Below are positions 1 to 8,304 of a stretch of 64,000 nt of DNA, piece after piece; within the stretch, counting starts at the first letter, position 1, and each line of letters begins with the position of its first letter. Both the position numbers and the translations under genes were made by a program. The notes beneath the pieces are model-generated. The model did no database searches and had not been told where the DNA came from. It saw only the letters and a program-made list of their open reading frames with translations. Location: the NCBI GenBank assembly GCA_964573295.1, contig CAZNJE010000003.1:62001-126000 (forward strand). The letters are read 5' to 3'. Source of the DNA: CAYQJL01 sp964573295. Lineage in GTDB: Bacteria > Eisenbacteria > RBG-16-71-46 > CAIMUX01 > WJJG01.

Positions 1-252
1 GCTGACTTCGGCGCGGATGGCGTCCTGCTCATCCAGCAACGCCTTGCGCTCGAGACTCTGGGTGTTCTTGATGTCTTCCAGGTCGGGACGCACATAGGCC
101 TGGTGCGCGCACATGATGCCGACGAAGGGCACCAGCAGGTACCAGAACCGACTGAAGATCAATCGCGCCGTGCGATTGCGGTCTTCGAACTGCTCGCCCT
201 TACGCACCCAGCGACCGCCGAAGCGTTTTCCTTCGCCGTTACTCGCGGCCAT
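1..252 (-). CDS. FtsL/FtsB-like small membrane protein (partial)
   Basis: The gene runs off the left edge, so only the N-terminal 84 residues are visible. A basic, polar N-terminus of about 30 residues (GKRFGGRWVRKGEQF) is followed by one membrane segment (FWYLLVPFVGIMCAHQAYV). A charged, helix-prone stretch (DLEDIKNTQSLERKALLDEQ) follows and looks like the start of a coiled coil. A short cytoplasmic tail, a single helix and a periplasmic coiled coil are the plan of the FtsL/FtsB/DivIC septum proteins. I chose the ATG at 252 because a GGGGGA ribosome site sits 5 bases upstream; an in-frame ATG at 258 lacks such spacing. The family assignment rests on architecture only, and other small coiled-coil membrane proteins would look the same. 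Confidence 0.5.
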   Translation of the reverse strand, partial: MAASNGEGKRFGGRWVRKGEQFEDRNRTARLIFSRFWYLLVPFVGIMCAHQAYVRPDLEDIKNTQSLERKALLDEQDAIRAEVS

Positions 253-304
253 GTTCATCCCCCGATCCGGCTGTGCCGTCCCGAAAGGGACCCGCACGCT
301 AAAG

Positions 305-340
305 AGAATGGGGAGAACGGTCTACCGCCCTCCCCATTCT
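305..340 (-). terminator. Hairpin terminator after tRNA-Glu
   Basis: A perfect 10-bp stem (GAATGGGGAG at 306-315 pairing with 330-339) lies just beyond the 3' end of the tRNA-Glu gene. Read on the minus strand it is followed by TCTCTTT, a modest U-rich tail. It separates the tRNA transcript from the FtsL-like gene. Confidence 0.55.
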
Positions 341-349
341 TCATGAACT

Positions 350-424
350 TGGTAGGGCTACGGGGATTCGAACCCCGGTTTGATGGCTGAGAACCATCTG
401 TCCTAACCCCTAGACGATAGCCCC
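350..424 (-). tRNA. tRNA-Glu (anticodon CTC)
   Basis: On the minus strand the cloverleaf reads acceptor GGGGCTA/TAGCCCT, anticodon stem GATGG/CCATC around the loop TTCTCAG (anticodon CTC), and a T arm with GGTTCGAATCC. The discriminator base is A and CCA is encoded. It decodes GAG. Confidence 0.93.
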
Positions 425-552
425 ACACAAACTAAGAGCCTGGGATGGGCCGCATATTACCGAGATACACGACTCCATGCAAGTCCTGATTCGACCACCT
501 GCGCTGCGAGCGTCCTGTCCGCGGCGTCCCTGGGCTCGTTCCCATCCTTGCG

Positions 553-626
553 TGGCTGGGGTGCAGGGATTCGAACCCCGATACCGTGATCCAGAGTCAC
601 GTGTCCTGCCATTGGACGACACCCCA
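553..626 (-). tRNA. tRNA-Gln (anticodon CTG)
   Basis: The minus strand folds as acceptor TGGGGTG/CACCCCA, anticodon stem CGTGA/TCACG with loop CTCTGGA (anticodon CTG), and T arm GGTTCGAATCC. The discriminator is G and CCA is encoded. It decodes CAG. The Gln and Glu tRNAs are 128 bases apart on one strand and may share a precursor. Confidence 0.93.
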
Positions 627-720
627 GCAACAAGTTACGCAAGTCTAGCGAAATGCCCCTGGGGCATCAACCTAGAAATTCGCCCGGCCCGACGAGTCCT
701 TTTCCCCAAGCTGAAAGCAC

Positions 721-3700
721 TTAGCGCACCAGCAAGACACGTGTGTTCTCCGCGCGGACTCCGGACTCCAGACGAATCAGGTATAGTCCAGTCGGGAGCA
801 AATGGCCACCGTTGTCTCGCCCATCCCACTCGACCGTATGCGTCCCCGCCGATGCCTCTCCATCGATCAGCGTGCGCAACGCCCGGCCCTGCAGGTCCAC
901 CACCTTGAGCCGCACGGGCGTATCGGCACTGGCGGCACCCGGTAGCGAGAACTGGATCGTGCCGGGACGACCTCCCACGAGAGGATTCGGGGCCACTCGC
1001 CCGAGCGCCAGCCGCGAGACCGGCCCGGAGCCGACCTCGAGCGTGAAGCGCGAGCCGGTCTCTTCCTCTCCGCCCAGGCTCACCGGGCGGATTTCGTACC
1101 GGTAGACGCCCGGGCCCGGCACCGGATCCTCGAAGCGGTAGGCATGGCTGCCCTCACCCGAGATGCCCAGCACCGAACCGATGAGCTCGTAGTCCGGGCC
1201 CGCCGGACCACTGCGATAAACATGAAACCGCGCCACCGGCTCTCCGCTACGCCACGAGATCGTCACCCGCCCGTCGGGGGCCACCGTCGCTTGTTCGATG
1301 TACAGCGCCACCGGCACCGCCGCCGAGCTCGTCCAGAGGCCCGAGCTCACGCTGTCGCGCCGGCGCATGGGCCACGGGTTGTGATCGGGATCGAAGACGA
1401 CCCCCTCCATGTGAAAGACACCCAGGTTCTGCACCGACTCGGCCTGCACGACCAGGTTCTGATAGCCGTCGTCATCGACATCCCACGCCGCCAGGGACTT
1501 GATATCCATCTTGCCGGTGAACTGGATCGGGTATCCGCGCGCGACCTGACCCTGGTGGGTGTAGGCGTGCACGTGGTTCTTGCTGTCGCCGAAGATGATC
1601 TCCGGCCGCGGATCTTGATCGACGTTCGCGAGGATGCAGGAACCGTAGCGCAACTCGGGGTCGATCGGCAGCTGCACCGGGAACGGGGACACGGGCCGAC
1701 CGTCGATCGCATGGTAGACACACAGCCGCCCGTCGGCCTCGATGTAGGCCACATCGAGCTGCCCGTCCGCGTTGATGTCGCCCAAGACGGGCTCCGGATG
1801 AATGTCCCAGCTCGTGGTGGTCGGGAAGGGAACCGAGTGGTCCTTCTGCCACAGCTTCGTGCCGTCCCTACCGACGCAGAAGAGCGCGTTCCTCGTGAGT
1901 ACGAAGATCTCATCGCCCGGCACGGCATCCACATTCGCCAGCGTGGCCGGCGAACGACACCCGCCCGGGTATCCCAGCGTGGCGAAGTCGATTCCGCCTT
2001 CGAAGTTCGGCACGGCGATGCCCGAACGCCCCTCGACCGCAAACAGGCGGCCCTCACGCGTCCCGATCACGATGTCACGGAATCCGTCCCCGTCCACATC
2101 GCCAACCGCTGGGGCATGATAGGTGTAGCGTGCGCCCAGATCCACGATCTTGCCGTCGGTGCCCGGCTTGTAGGGCGCACCGTCATGGCTCAGCACATAG
2201 ATCCCTTCGCGGCCGCCCGCTCCGCCGATGAAGATGACCTCCAGCTTGCCGTTGTTGTCGAGATCGGCGAGCGCGGGAGAGTTCCAGGCAAAGGTCGCCG
2301 GGTACTTGAAGGCCCACTTGGGCTCATCACCGTAGAGGTTCCAGCAGTAGACCGTGCTGTCGGCGCTGGAGATCGCGACGACGTCCATCTCCCCGTCGTT
2401 CTCCAGGTCGCCGGCGGCGGGCTTGCCATAGAAGTTGGCCCCGCTGTCCGAGAACGGTCCGGCGGTGCTGGCGACGCCGTCGCCGTCAACCATCTCGATG
2501 CCATTGCCATGGTAGACATAGAGGCCATCCCCGGGAAACACGATCTCACGCAGCGCCCGATTCCCATAGATCGTCGACACATTGTCGAGCTCGCAGATCA
2601 GCGGCGAGCCGCGATAGCCCTCGTTGAAGAAATTCGGCCACCCGGCGGCCATGCCCGGGGAGGTATAGGATTCGACCACATCGGAGGGCAATCCAAGATT
2701 GCCCCCTTCGTCAACCGTGCGAATCGTGTAGCGATACTGGGCCAGATGAGCCAGACCCTCGTCGGTCATGCGGCGGTGGTCCCCTAGGATCCCCCCATGG
2801 ATCACCTGGAACTCGCTCGACCCCTCGTCGGCGCGGTAGACCCGGTAGCCGGAGAGCGCCTCGCCGGCGCCGCCTTCGCTCCACCCGAGGACCATGCCGT
2901 CGGGCAACCCGATCGTTCCCAGGGAGTCGGGTGGGGTCGGGAAGCTGAGATCCACTGGCCGCTGGTGCAACGGTTCCCCCGGCGACACGATGATGTCGTA
3001 GAGGCTGAAGGTCATCATCCCCAGATTGGCGTCGGTCACCGAGAGCTCGTAGGGTCCCAGCAGCGCGGTTTCGCCCGGGGCGATGTCCTCCGGGTAGAGC
3101 GTGGAGTTCGACACGTAGACGTAGGTGTTTTCGCCGATCAAGAGGGCCTTCAAGTTGCTGGCGGTCCCCTTGCCCACATTCTGAACGCCGATCAACACCT
3201 CGCGCTCGCTCCCGCTTGAGACGGGCCACTCGTTGACCGCCATGACGAAGCGTGGTCGAAACACGCTGAACTCGATCCTGCTCGTGAAGTTGCCTTCCGC
3301 ACTTCCGAGCTGCAGATCCAGCGGAACGACAATGCGGTCACCGTCACCGAAAAGCTCCTCGGGCGGGTTGGTGGCCACCTGAACCACCAGTTCCGACGTG
3401 CTCGTCACCGCCTGGTCCGGTCCCATCGTTCCCGGCGACCAGGTACCGCTCAGGATCTCGATGACCCCATCGGGCGTCTCCGCCGTCTCGCTCAATGTGA
3501 CCTGAACGCCATGGGCATCGGCGTCGCCATCATTCGAGAGCGTCAGGACCAGCGCAACCGTCTCGTCGCGGTCGATCGCGCCGTCGCCGTTGCCGTCGCT
3601 GCCAAAATCGCCGTTGTCGACAATGCTCATCTCACCGAGGACCAAGGCCGGCCCGCTCGGTGCGGTGACGGTGCCACCATCGATGATCGGACGGTGCCTC

Positions 3701-5952
3701 GGCGAGATCACGGTGACCTGGAACTCGCCTTCGGTCGCCGCCCAGAAAGGCAGGTCGGCGACGCCATCGGCTTCGGTCTGAGCTACCGAGTAGACCTCTC
3801 CTTCCTTCCAGACGCAGACCTTCGCGCCCTCGACCGGTGCGCCGTCACTGACGGTGACCGTCAGGGTGCCCGCGCCCATCTGCGGGGCGGTATCGAAGGA
3901 GGCGGTCATATCGCCCGGCGTCCCCGGCCAGATGATCATGCCCGGATCACCCAGCAACGTGAGCGCGTAGAGCAAGAAACGCCGGGTGCTCTCGGTGTTG
4001 ATACTGGCGCCGGTCAATGCGTTCGCGGCCGAGGACCCGAAGTAGCCGTCGCCGATGGTGCCGCTCGGGGTCTCGAGCACGAAGCGGTAGAAATCCTCAG
4101 AGAACGCCCGTGCCGTGGTCGGGAAGTCGACGTTCGTGCACCCGATATAGGCGATCACGCCGTGACCCGGCATCATCAAGAAGTGCTCACCAAAGCTATC
4201 GTAATCGATCGCGGCCGAATTGCAGTTCGTGCCGTAGACCCAGTAGAAGTGCCCGGCCCCGCCGGCGTTCCCGTTCGTGATCCGGGCCAGATCCGAGATC
4301 AGGAGACGGCCGTCACCGATCGCCCAGCGATCGCGGTCACCGTGGCCGATGTGATGGACGCAACCGTAGCCACCCGACATCGCCTCGATCGTCGTCTCGT
4401 AGTTCTGGGGGCCCATCGTTGGGGCGGCGTCCGGCCGCTCCACCTCCCAGTGGTAGTCGCGCTCCAGAAGGTAGTGCAGCTCGAAGGGCGATTGCAGTTC
4501 ATTGTTCAGCACGTTTTCAAGGCGCCAAACGTCATCGGCGCCGTCGTAGTTGGCGCACACCAGGGTTTCGTAGGATTGCCCGGAGGCGTTCGTCTCCCGG
4601 TACATGCGACAATCGTCCTCGTTGCACTCCAAACCCGAGCCGCAATCGGGTTGCCCGTTGTTGCCGTGTACTTCCCAGCGTTTGTGGAAGAGCACCTCTC
4701 CCAAGAAGAGTATCTTGTCCAAGTACCCGTCGGTCGTCGGCGAATTGGGCGCGTTGCCGACATAGATGAAGTACTTCTCCAGGAATGCCGTGACGTCCTC
4801 GGTGCTCTTGGCGCTCACGCGCCCCACTTGAACCTCGGGCACGAAATCGACGTCGTCTCCGATGTTGTCGTAACGTGTCGACTCACCGTAGATCCCGTCC
4901 TGATCGGCATCCCAGGTGCCGTCCAGGCAGGCGAAGTAGTAATCGGTAGCCACATCGGTTCCCAGTGGCGAGCCGGTGTTGTACGACCAGCTTCGGGCAT
5001 ACCGGGTGGGCACCAGCGTCACATCCCCGCCGAAGAGCACCCATTTCAGTCCCCAGTTCACGTAGCCGTCACGGATGAAGTGCCGCATCCGCTCGGCCAG
5101 ATCGGACCCGGCCGGGTAATGCTCGTTGATCCAATCGGTGTCGACGACCAGCGCCGGGATGCCAGTGGCCGTCTTCCAGTCGGCCAGGCGTTGCCATTCC
5201 TGCTTCATGGCCTCGTCGGGAGGCGAGATGATCACATACTGCACCGGGCTGCCCTCGACCGAGGGAATCGACTCGGGCAAGAAACCGTGCTCGGCCATCA
5301 GTAGCCGGCCGCGTCCGCCACCGTCACCCGGCGCCGTGAGGCGCAGCGTGCGCTCTCGTTGCAGCCGGTCTTCCACCGCTTGCTCGAGTTCGGTGCGGAG
5401 GGTGAGTCGCACATGCTTCAGCCAGCGGAGCTGGCGTCCCTGCGCGGTTGCCTGCAACGGTGTGACTCGGACGATCCCGACGCGCTCATTCCCCGACAAC
5501 GTCACCGTGCCGACGACCTCCGCCCCCACGGCGGGATAGAATGTGTCGGCCGGATAGTACGCCTCGAGAGCCTCATGGGTCGGGGGGACCAGGTCGAGCG
5601 AACTCATCTCGCCAGCGTAGGGCTTGACGGGGCGGCGCAGCTCGATCAACTCCTCTGCGAGCACCTCGAGCGACACATCGGTCAAGACCTCTCCCGCTTC
5701 GATAGGAATACGCAGGCGGATCGAGGGCACGGCCGGAGCGCCCAGCGGCACTTCCGGCAGGGCGCTGCCCAGGGTGACCACGGTCCACTGGTCATCGGGG
5801 GTTCTCGCGAGCTCCGGTTCCTCAACGGTGAGTTCGCGCGTCGCCGTTCCGGCACCGGCCGTGGTCAGTGCCCCGACGGTGAAGACCGTCCCGAGCACAA
5901 CGATGAAAGGCCACGCCAGGCGGCCCACGAGGGGAAGACTCTTGCCGTTCAT
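721..5952 (-). CDS. Giant secreted gingipain-like (C25) protease with VCBS propeller and FlgD domain
   Basis: This 1743-residue secreted protein begins with a hydrophobic signal segment (residues 10-35) and a propeptide-like region up to about 230. The peptidase C25 domain follows (about 235-690). The catalytic His lies in HHIGHGD (about 533-536) and the Cys in GTNCNSAAID (about 576), which is the gingipain His-Cys dyad. After it come Ig/CARDB-like repeats, an FN3 module (about 1040-1140), and FG-GAP/VCBS-type propeller repeats rich in DxDxDG (about 1150-1545). A second FN3 module follows, and then a C-terminal FlgD-like Ig domain with PNP and WDGRDNGG. AGGAGG lies 6 bases before the ATG. It is probably exported, activated extracellularly and attached or sorted through its C-terminus; the sorting role is inferred. 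Typical C25 enzymes are much shorter. Confidence 0.93.
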   Translation of the reverse strand: MNGKSLPLVGRLAWPFIVVLGTVFTVGALTTAGAGTATRELTVEEPELARTPDDQWTVVTLGSALPEVPLGAPAVPSIRLRIPIEAGEVLTDVSLEVLAEELIELRRPVKPYAGEMSSLDLVPPTHEALEAYYPADTFYPAVGAEVVGTVTLSGNERVGIVRVTPLQATAQGRQLRWLKHVRLTLRTELEQAVEDRLQRERTLRLTAPGDGGGRGRLLMAEHGFLPESIPSVEGSPVQYVIISPPDEAMKQEWQRLADWKTATGIPALVVDTDWINEHYPAGSDLAERMRHFIRDGYVNWGLKWVLFGGDVTLVPTRYARSWSYNTGSPLGTDVATDYYFACLDGTWDADQDGIYGESTRYDNIGDDVDFVPEVQVGRVSAKSTEDVTAFLEKYFIYVGNAPNSPTTDGYLDKILFLGEVLFHKRWEVHGNNGQPDCGSGLECNEDDCRMYRETNASGQSYETLVCANYDGADDVWRLENVLNNELQSPFELHYLLERDYHWEVERPDAAPTMGPQNYETTIEAMSGGYGCVHHIGHGDRDRWAIGDGRLLISDLARITNGNAGGAGHFYWVYGTNCNSAAIDYDSFGEHFLMMPGHGVIAYIGCTNVDFPTTARAFSEDFYRFVLETPSGTIGDGYFGSSAANALTGASINTESTRRFLLYALTLLGDPGMIIWPGTPGDMTASFDTAPQMGAGTLTVTVSDGAPVEGAKVCVWKEGEVYSVAQTEADGVADLPFWAATEGEFQVTVISPRHRPIIDGGTVTAPSGPALVLGEMSIVDNGDFGSDGNGDGAIDRDETVALVLTLSNDGDADAHGVQVTLSETAETPDGVIEILSGTWSPGTMGPDQAVTSTSELVVQVATNPPEELFGDGDRIVVPLDLQLGSAEGNFTSRIEFSVFRPRFVMAVNEWPVSSGSEREVLIGVQNVGKGTASNLKALLIGENTYVYVSNSTLYPEDIAPGETALLGPYELSVTDANLGMMTFSLYDIIVSPGEPLHQRPVDLSFPTPPDSLGTIGLPDGMVLGWSEGGAGEALSGYRVYRADEGSSEFQVIHGGILGDHRRMTDEGLAHLAQYRYTIRTVDEGGNLGLPSDVVESYTSPGMAAGWPNFFNEGYRGSPLICELDNVSTIYGNRALREIVFPGDGLYVYHGNGIEMVDGDGVASTAGPFSDSGANFYGKPAAGDLENDGEMDVVAISSADSTVYCWNLYGDEPKWAFKYPATFAWNSPALADLDNNGKLEVIFIGGAGGREGIYVLSHDGAPYKPGTDGKIVDLGARYTYHAPAVGDVDGDGFRDIVIGTREGRLFAVEGRSGIAVPNFEGGIDFATLGYPGGCRSPATLANVDAVPGDEIFVLTRNALFCVGRDGTKLWQKDHSVPFPTTTSWDIHPEPVLGDINADGQLDVAYIEADGRLCVYHAIDGRPVSPFPVQLPIDPELRYGSCILANVDQDPRPEIIFGDSKNHVHAYTHQGQVARGYPIQFTGKMDIKSLAAWDVDDDGYQNLVVQAESVQNLGVFHMEGVVFDPDHNPWPMRRRDSVSSGLWTSSAAVPVALYIEQATVAPDGRVTISWRSGEPVARFHVYRSGPAGPDYELIGSVLGISGEGSHAYRFEDPVPGPGVYRYEIRPVSLGGEEETGSRFTLEVGSGPVSRLALGRVAPNPLVGGRPGTIQFSLPGAASADTPVRLKVVDLQGRALRTLIDGEASAGTHTVEWDGRDNGGHLLPTGLYLIRLESGVRAENTRVLLVR

Positions 5953-6134
5953 CGGAAACCTCCTACCACAGCCCTCAAGAACTCCTGCAGGACCGTTGCC
6001 AGTCTTGAACGGTGTCAGGGAAGCGTTTCAAGGTAACGCTTCTGACCACCCCATCGGTCATAAGTTCCAGGATGCATAGGCATTTCTGGCAATGGGACCG
6101 CCGCTCAATTGCACCTGGAAATGCTACCAGAGCG

Positions 6135-6148
6135 TGACCGACCGGTCA
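6135..6148. promoter_or_regulatory. TetR-type operator-like palindrome
   Basis: TGACC-GACC-GGTCA is an inverted repeat with 5-bp arms. It matches 12 of 14 bases of TGACCGAACGGTCG at 22753-22766, just upstream of the TetR-TolC gene in this window. TetR-family proteins commonly bind GACCG/CGGTC palindromes, so it may be a target of the same regulator. That link is inference. Confidence 0.45.
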
Positions 6149-6220
6149 ACGTAACCAGGCCGCTGAGGCGCGGAAACCTGCGCCAGATCTAGCTTTTTTT
6201 GCCTCACCCCGCTTTTTTCC

Positions 6221-6249
6221 TTGCTACGTTTTTGAGGCGCTGCTATTCA
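6221..6249 (+). promoter_or_regulatory. Possible sigma-70-type promoter of hup
   Basis: TTGCTA and TATTCA are separated by 17 bases, and T-rich tracts lie directly upstream. Matches to the consensus hexamers are 4/6 and 3/6, so this is a weak call supported mainly by its place before a highly expressed gene. Confidence 0.3.
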
Positions 6250-6311
6250 GAGCACGGTTCAAACAGACCCAAAGCCCGAGATTCCAAAGGACTGCAAGGA
6301 GGGGAGCCACC

Positions 6312-6626
6312 ATGACGAAGACCGAACTCGTCAACACATTGGCCAAGGAAGCCGATCTTGAGAAGAAACAAGCCAAGGCCGCGCTCGAGGCCCTGACATC
6401 CATCGTGAGCAAGGAGATCAAGAAGGGTGGCGAGGTGCCTCTCACGGGCCTCGGGAAGTTCAAGGTCCAGAAGCGGAAGGCTCGTTGGGGCCGCAATCCG
6501 CAGACGGGCGAGAAGATCCGCATCGCCGCCAAGAAGGTTGTGAAGTTCACCGTGGCCAAGGCCCTGAAGGACCTGATCACGCCCGCCGGCAAGGGCAAGA
6601 AGAAGGTCACGAAGAAGAAGCGCTAG
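6312..6626 (+). CDS. hup: HU-family DNA-binding protein
   Basis: This 104-residue nucleoid protein has the HU/IHF fold. An N-terminal helical pair (MTKTELVNTLAKEADL, KKQAKAALEAL) leads to the conserved core TGLGKFKVQKRKAR, and a beta-arm tip carries GRNPQTGEKI. HU binds and bends DNA without strong sequence preference. Beyond the usual 90 residues there is a lysine-rich tail (AGKGKKKVTKKKR), a feature seen in HU variants that bind DNA more tightly. AAGGAGGGG precedes the ATG. Two hairpins follow the gene, so it is probably monocistronic. Confidence 0.96.
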   Translation: MTKTELVNTLAKEADLEKKQAKAALEALTSIVSKEIKKGGEVPLTGLGKFKVQKRKARWGRNPQTGEKIRIAAKKVVKFTVAKALKDLITPAGKGKKKVTKKKR

Positions 6627-6641
6627 ATTCACAGATCATCC

Positions 6642-6661
6642 AGGAAGCCTCACGGCTTCCT
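6642..6661 (+). terminator. Hairpin after hup
   Basis: AGGAAGCC (6642-6649) pairs with GGCTTCCT (6654-6661) around a TCAC loop, 16 bases after the hup stop. No U-tract follows, so its strength is uncertain. Confidence 0.5.
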
Positions 6662-6686
6662 TAGGCTTTGGGCGCACGTTCCAGAA

Positions 6687-6716
6687 GGGGGCAAGGACTC
6701 ATCGGTCCTTGCCCCC
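6687..6716. terminator. Bidirectional terminator between hup and the converging gene
   Basis: A 12-bp perfect stem (GGGGGCAAGGAC with GTCCTTGCCCCC, loop of 6) lies between two convergent genes, 39 bases from the minus-strand stop at 6756. It is followed by GCTT on the plus strand. Confidence 0.65.
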
Positions 6717-6755
6717 GCTTCATTTGTGCCGTACTCCGCGGATCGGCAGCCAGAA

Positions 6756-7736
6756 TCAATACTCCTGGATCAACTCCTCGGTGTTGATCGTAGCCTTGCC
6801 GGTGGCCAGCTGCTTCTGGAGAATCTTGTAGTACGGGAGCGGCACCGAGAAGATCAGGCTGTCCGCGCACTGGGGACACTGAACCTCGAAGATGTGGCCC
6901 CAGTGATAGCAATTGATCCGCGCCTCGATCTCCTCGGGCGTCTTGGCCGACCGCTTTGCCAGGATCTCTCTGCACTCCTCGGTCGCCACCTCGCTCATGC
7001 CCATGCGCTGGTCGCGATAGCGATAGCCCAAGTTGCCGCAGTGCGGACACACCATGCGCTGCAGGATCCAGTCTTCCTGCGCGATCCGGCACATATACTT
7101 CTCCCCGGCGTCACGGTGCACCTGCTGGTAGAGCTGCGCCAGGTCCCAGGCGTGTCGCAGGAAGCCGTCACGAACACCAGCGGGATCCGGGATCTCGGGC
7201 ATGGTCAGCAGCGTCTCGGCCTGCGCGTAGTAGATGTTCAGCATCCGCTGATGGTGAAAGCCCAGGAACCGGCCCGGCGGCACCGGCACCTCGCTGTAGA
7301 CGATCTCGATGGCCTGGCGGCCATCGCCCAACAGTTCGTCCGGGTAGAGTTCCACATACTGGGAGAGCACGTCGTGGAGGCGGGTCGCCAGCGTGTCGGC
7401 GATGCCGTCGGTGACCAGGATGCCGCGGGGGTCGGTGAGCGGGAAGTGCCGCGTGACCACCGTGTCGGCGAAGCCCTCGGCCCAGTCGAGCAAATCGCCC
7501 ACTCCCTCATAGAGCGGCTCGCGCACGAAGCCGGTCTCGGCCAACGCATCCACCCGCTTGTCGATTTCCTGGGTCGCTTCCTCGACCAGGAACTGCCCAT
7601 GCGGCAGATGGTCTCCCGGATCAATTGCCCCCGTCGTCCGAATCATCCCCAGCATCGCCATGGCCATCAGCCCAAGACCGGCCATCGCGCGCAGGGTCCC
7701 CCGCTGCTTCAGCATTATCCTTCCCCCGTTTCTCAT
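6756..7736 (-). CDS. Secreted protein of unknown function with two CPxC pairs
   Basis: I do not recognise a family. The product (326 residues from the ATG at 7736) starts with a signal peptide and a helix-rich body. It then has two Cys pairs, CPHCG (about residue 236) and CPQCA (about 291), spaced like a zinc ribbon or a structural metal site. The ATG at 7736 overlaps the acpS stop (ATGA), suggesting translational coupling. A second ATG at 7715 has a strong GGGGGAAGG site upstream and may be the real start; it gives the cleaner signal peptide. Co-transcription with acpS is likely. Confidence 0.75.
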   Translation of the reverse strand: MRNGGRIMLKQRGTLRAMAGLGLMAMAMLGMIRTTGAIDPGDHLPHGQFLVEEATQEIDKRVDALAETGFVREPLYEGVGDLLDWAEGFADTVVTRHFPLTDPRGILVTDGIADTLATRLHDVLSQYVELYPDELLGDGRQAIEIVYSEVPVPPGRFLGFHHQRMLNIYYAQAETLLTMPEIPDPAGVRDGFLRHAWDLAQLYQQVHRDAGEKYMCRIAQEDWILQRMVCPHCGNLGYRYRDQRMGMSEVATEECREILAKRSAKTPEEIEARINCYHWGHIFEVQCPQCADSLIFSVPLPYYKILQKQLATGKATINTEELIQEY

Positions 7737-8146
7737 GCCTGGGACGGGCTCGGCCCCCTCTTGGGCCCGTCCGTGTCTCTATCCAGAACGACAACGGCCG
7801 CCGCATGTTCCCTAGTATGGGTCAAGGACAGGTGAACCGCCACCACCCCGCGGGCGTGAGCGAGGGCCGCTGCGGCGCCCCGCAGGCGCAGCTCGGGCCG
7901 GCCGCTCTTGGTGGAAACGACCTCCAGACTATGCCAGGAGACCGCCTCCCCAATACCGGTCCCCAGCGCCTTGGCAGCCGCTTCCTTGGCCGCAAAGCGC
8001 GACGCCAGATAGCGCGCACGATCCCCCCGCGCCGCCGCGCGCTCAGCGCACGTCAGAATCCGTCGCTCGAAGCGGTCGCCGCGTCGCATTAGCGCGTGCC
8101 GGAAGCGATCAATCTCCGCCAAGTCCAAGCCGAGCCCGACGATCAC
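7733..8146 (-). CDS. acpS: Holo-[acyl-carrier-protein] synthase
   Basis: AcpS transfers 4'-phosphopantetheine from CoA to a serine of apo-ACP, activating the carrier for fatty-acid synthesis in the cytoplasm. The two metal-binding motifs are clear: GLDLAEIDRF near the N-terminus and RFAAKEAAAKALGTG in the middle (the Glu of FxxKEAxxKA). The C-terminal strand includes HLSLTHTREHAAA. The start is the GTG at 8146, giving VIVGLGLDL and 137 residues, because GAGGAGGA lies 8 bases upstream. A longer frame reaching 8197 runs through a tandem repeat and is not credible. Confidence 0.92.
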   Translation of the reverse strand: MIVGLGLDLAEIDRFRHALMRRGDRFERRILTCAERAAARGDRARYLASRFAAKEAAAKALGTGIGEAVSWHSLEVVSTKSGRPELRLRGAAAALAHARGVVAVHLSLTHTREHAAAVVVLDRDTDGPKRGPSPSQA

Positions 8147-8170
8147 CTGCCGAATCCTCCTCCACACCGT

Positions 8171-8210
8171 CCCGCATGGTCCCGCATGATCCCGCATGAT
8201 CCCGCATGGG
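8171..8210. repeat. 10-bp tandem repeat, 4 copies
   Basis: Four back-to-back copies of CCCGCATGRK lie 25 bases upstream of the acpS start, in the gap before the divergent Fe-S protein gene. Each copy contains an ATG-like CAT/ATG step, so the repeat could confuse start prediction. Confidence 0.9.
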
Positions 8211-8304
8211 GATGAACAAGCGCACCCGGGGAACGCGGGTTGGGTTTCCCCGAAGCTTGCCTTTCACAACGCGGCGGGTATTGTAGCAGATCAGGGAAGC
8301 CGGT

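Larger units (their letters stand above)
5953..6311. other. Divergent intergenic region between the C25 protease gene and hup
   Basis: This 359-base gap holds the start regions of two divergent genes. It contains a TetR-type palindrome at 6135-6148, two T-rich tracts around 6193-6220 that could act as UP-element-like sequence for hup, and no open reading frame that looks coding. Confidence 0.6.

Noticed and set aside
1144..2787. 547-codon plus-strand frame opposite the C25 protease gene
   Set aside because: It is antisense to a conserved propeller/FlgD region, is Arg/His/Val-rich and has no ribosome site. It is a GC-driven shadow, as are the long frames at 3511-5304, 10374-12596, 16153-17754, 25950-27554, 28104-29243, 41693-43660 and 44486-46039.
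8147..8197. N-terminal extension of acpS through the 10-bp repeat
   Set aside because: The extension is translated repeat DNA, and a GTG with a strong ribosome site exactly precedes the conserved GLDLAEIDRF strand.
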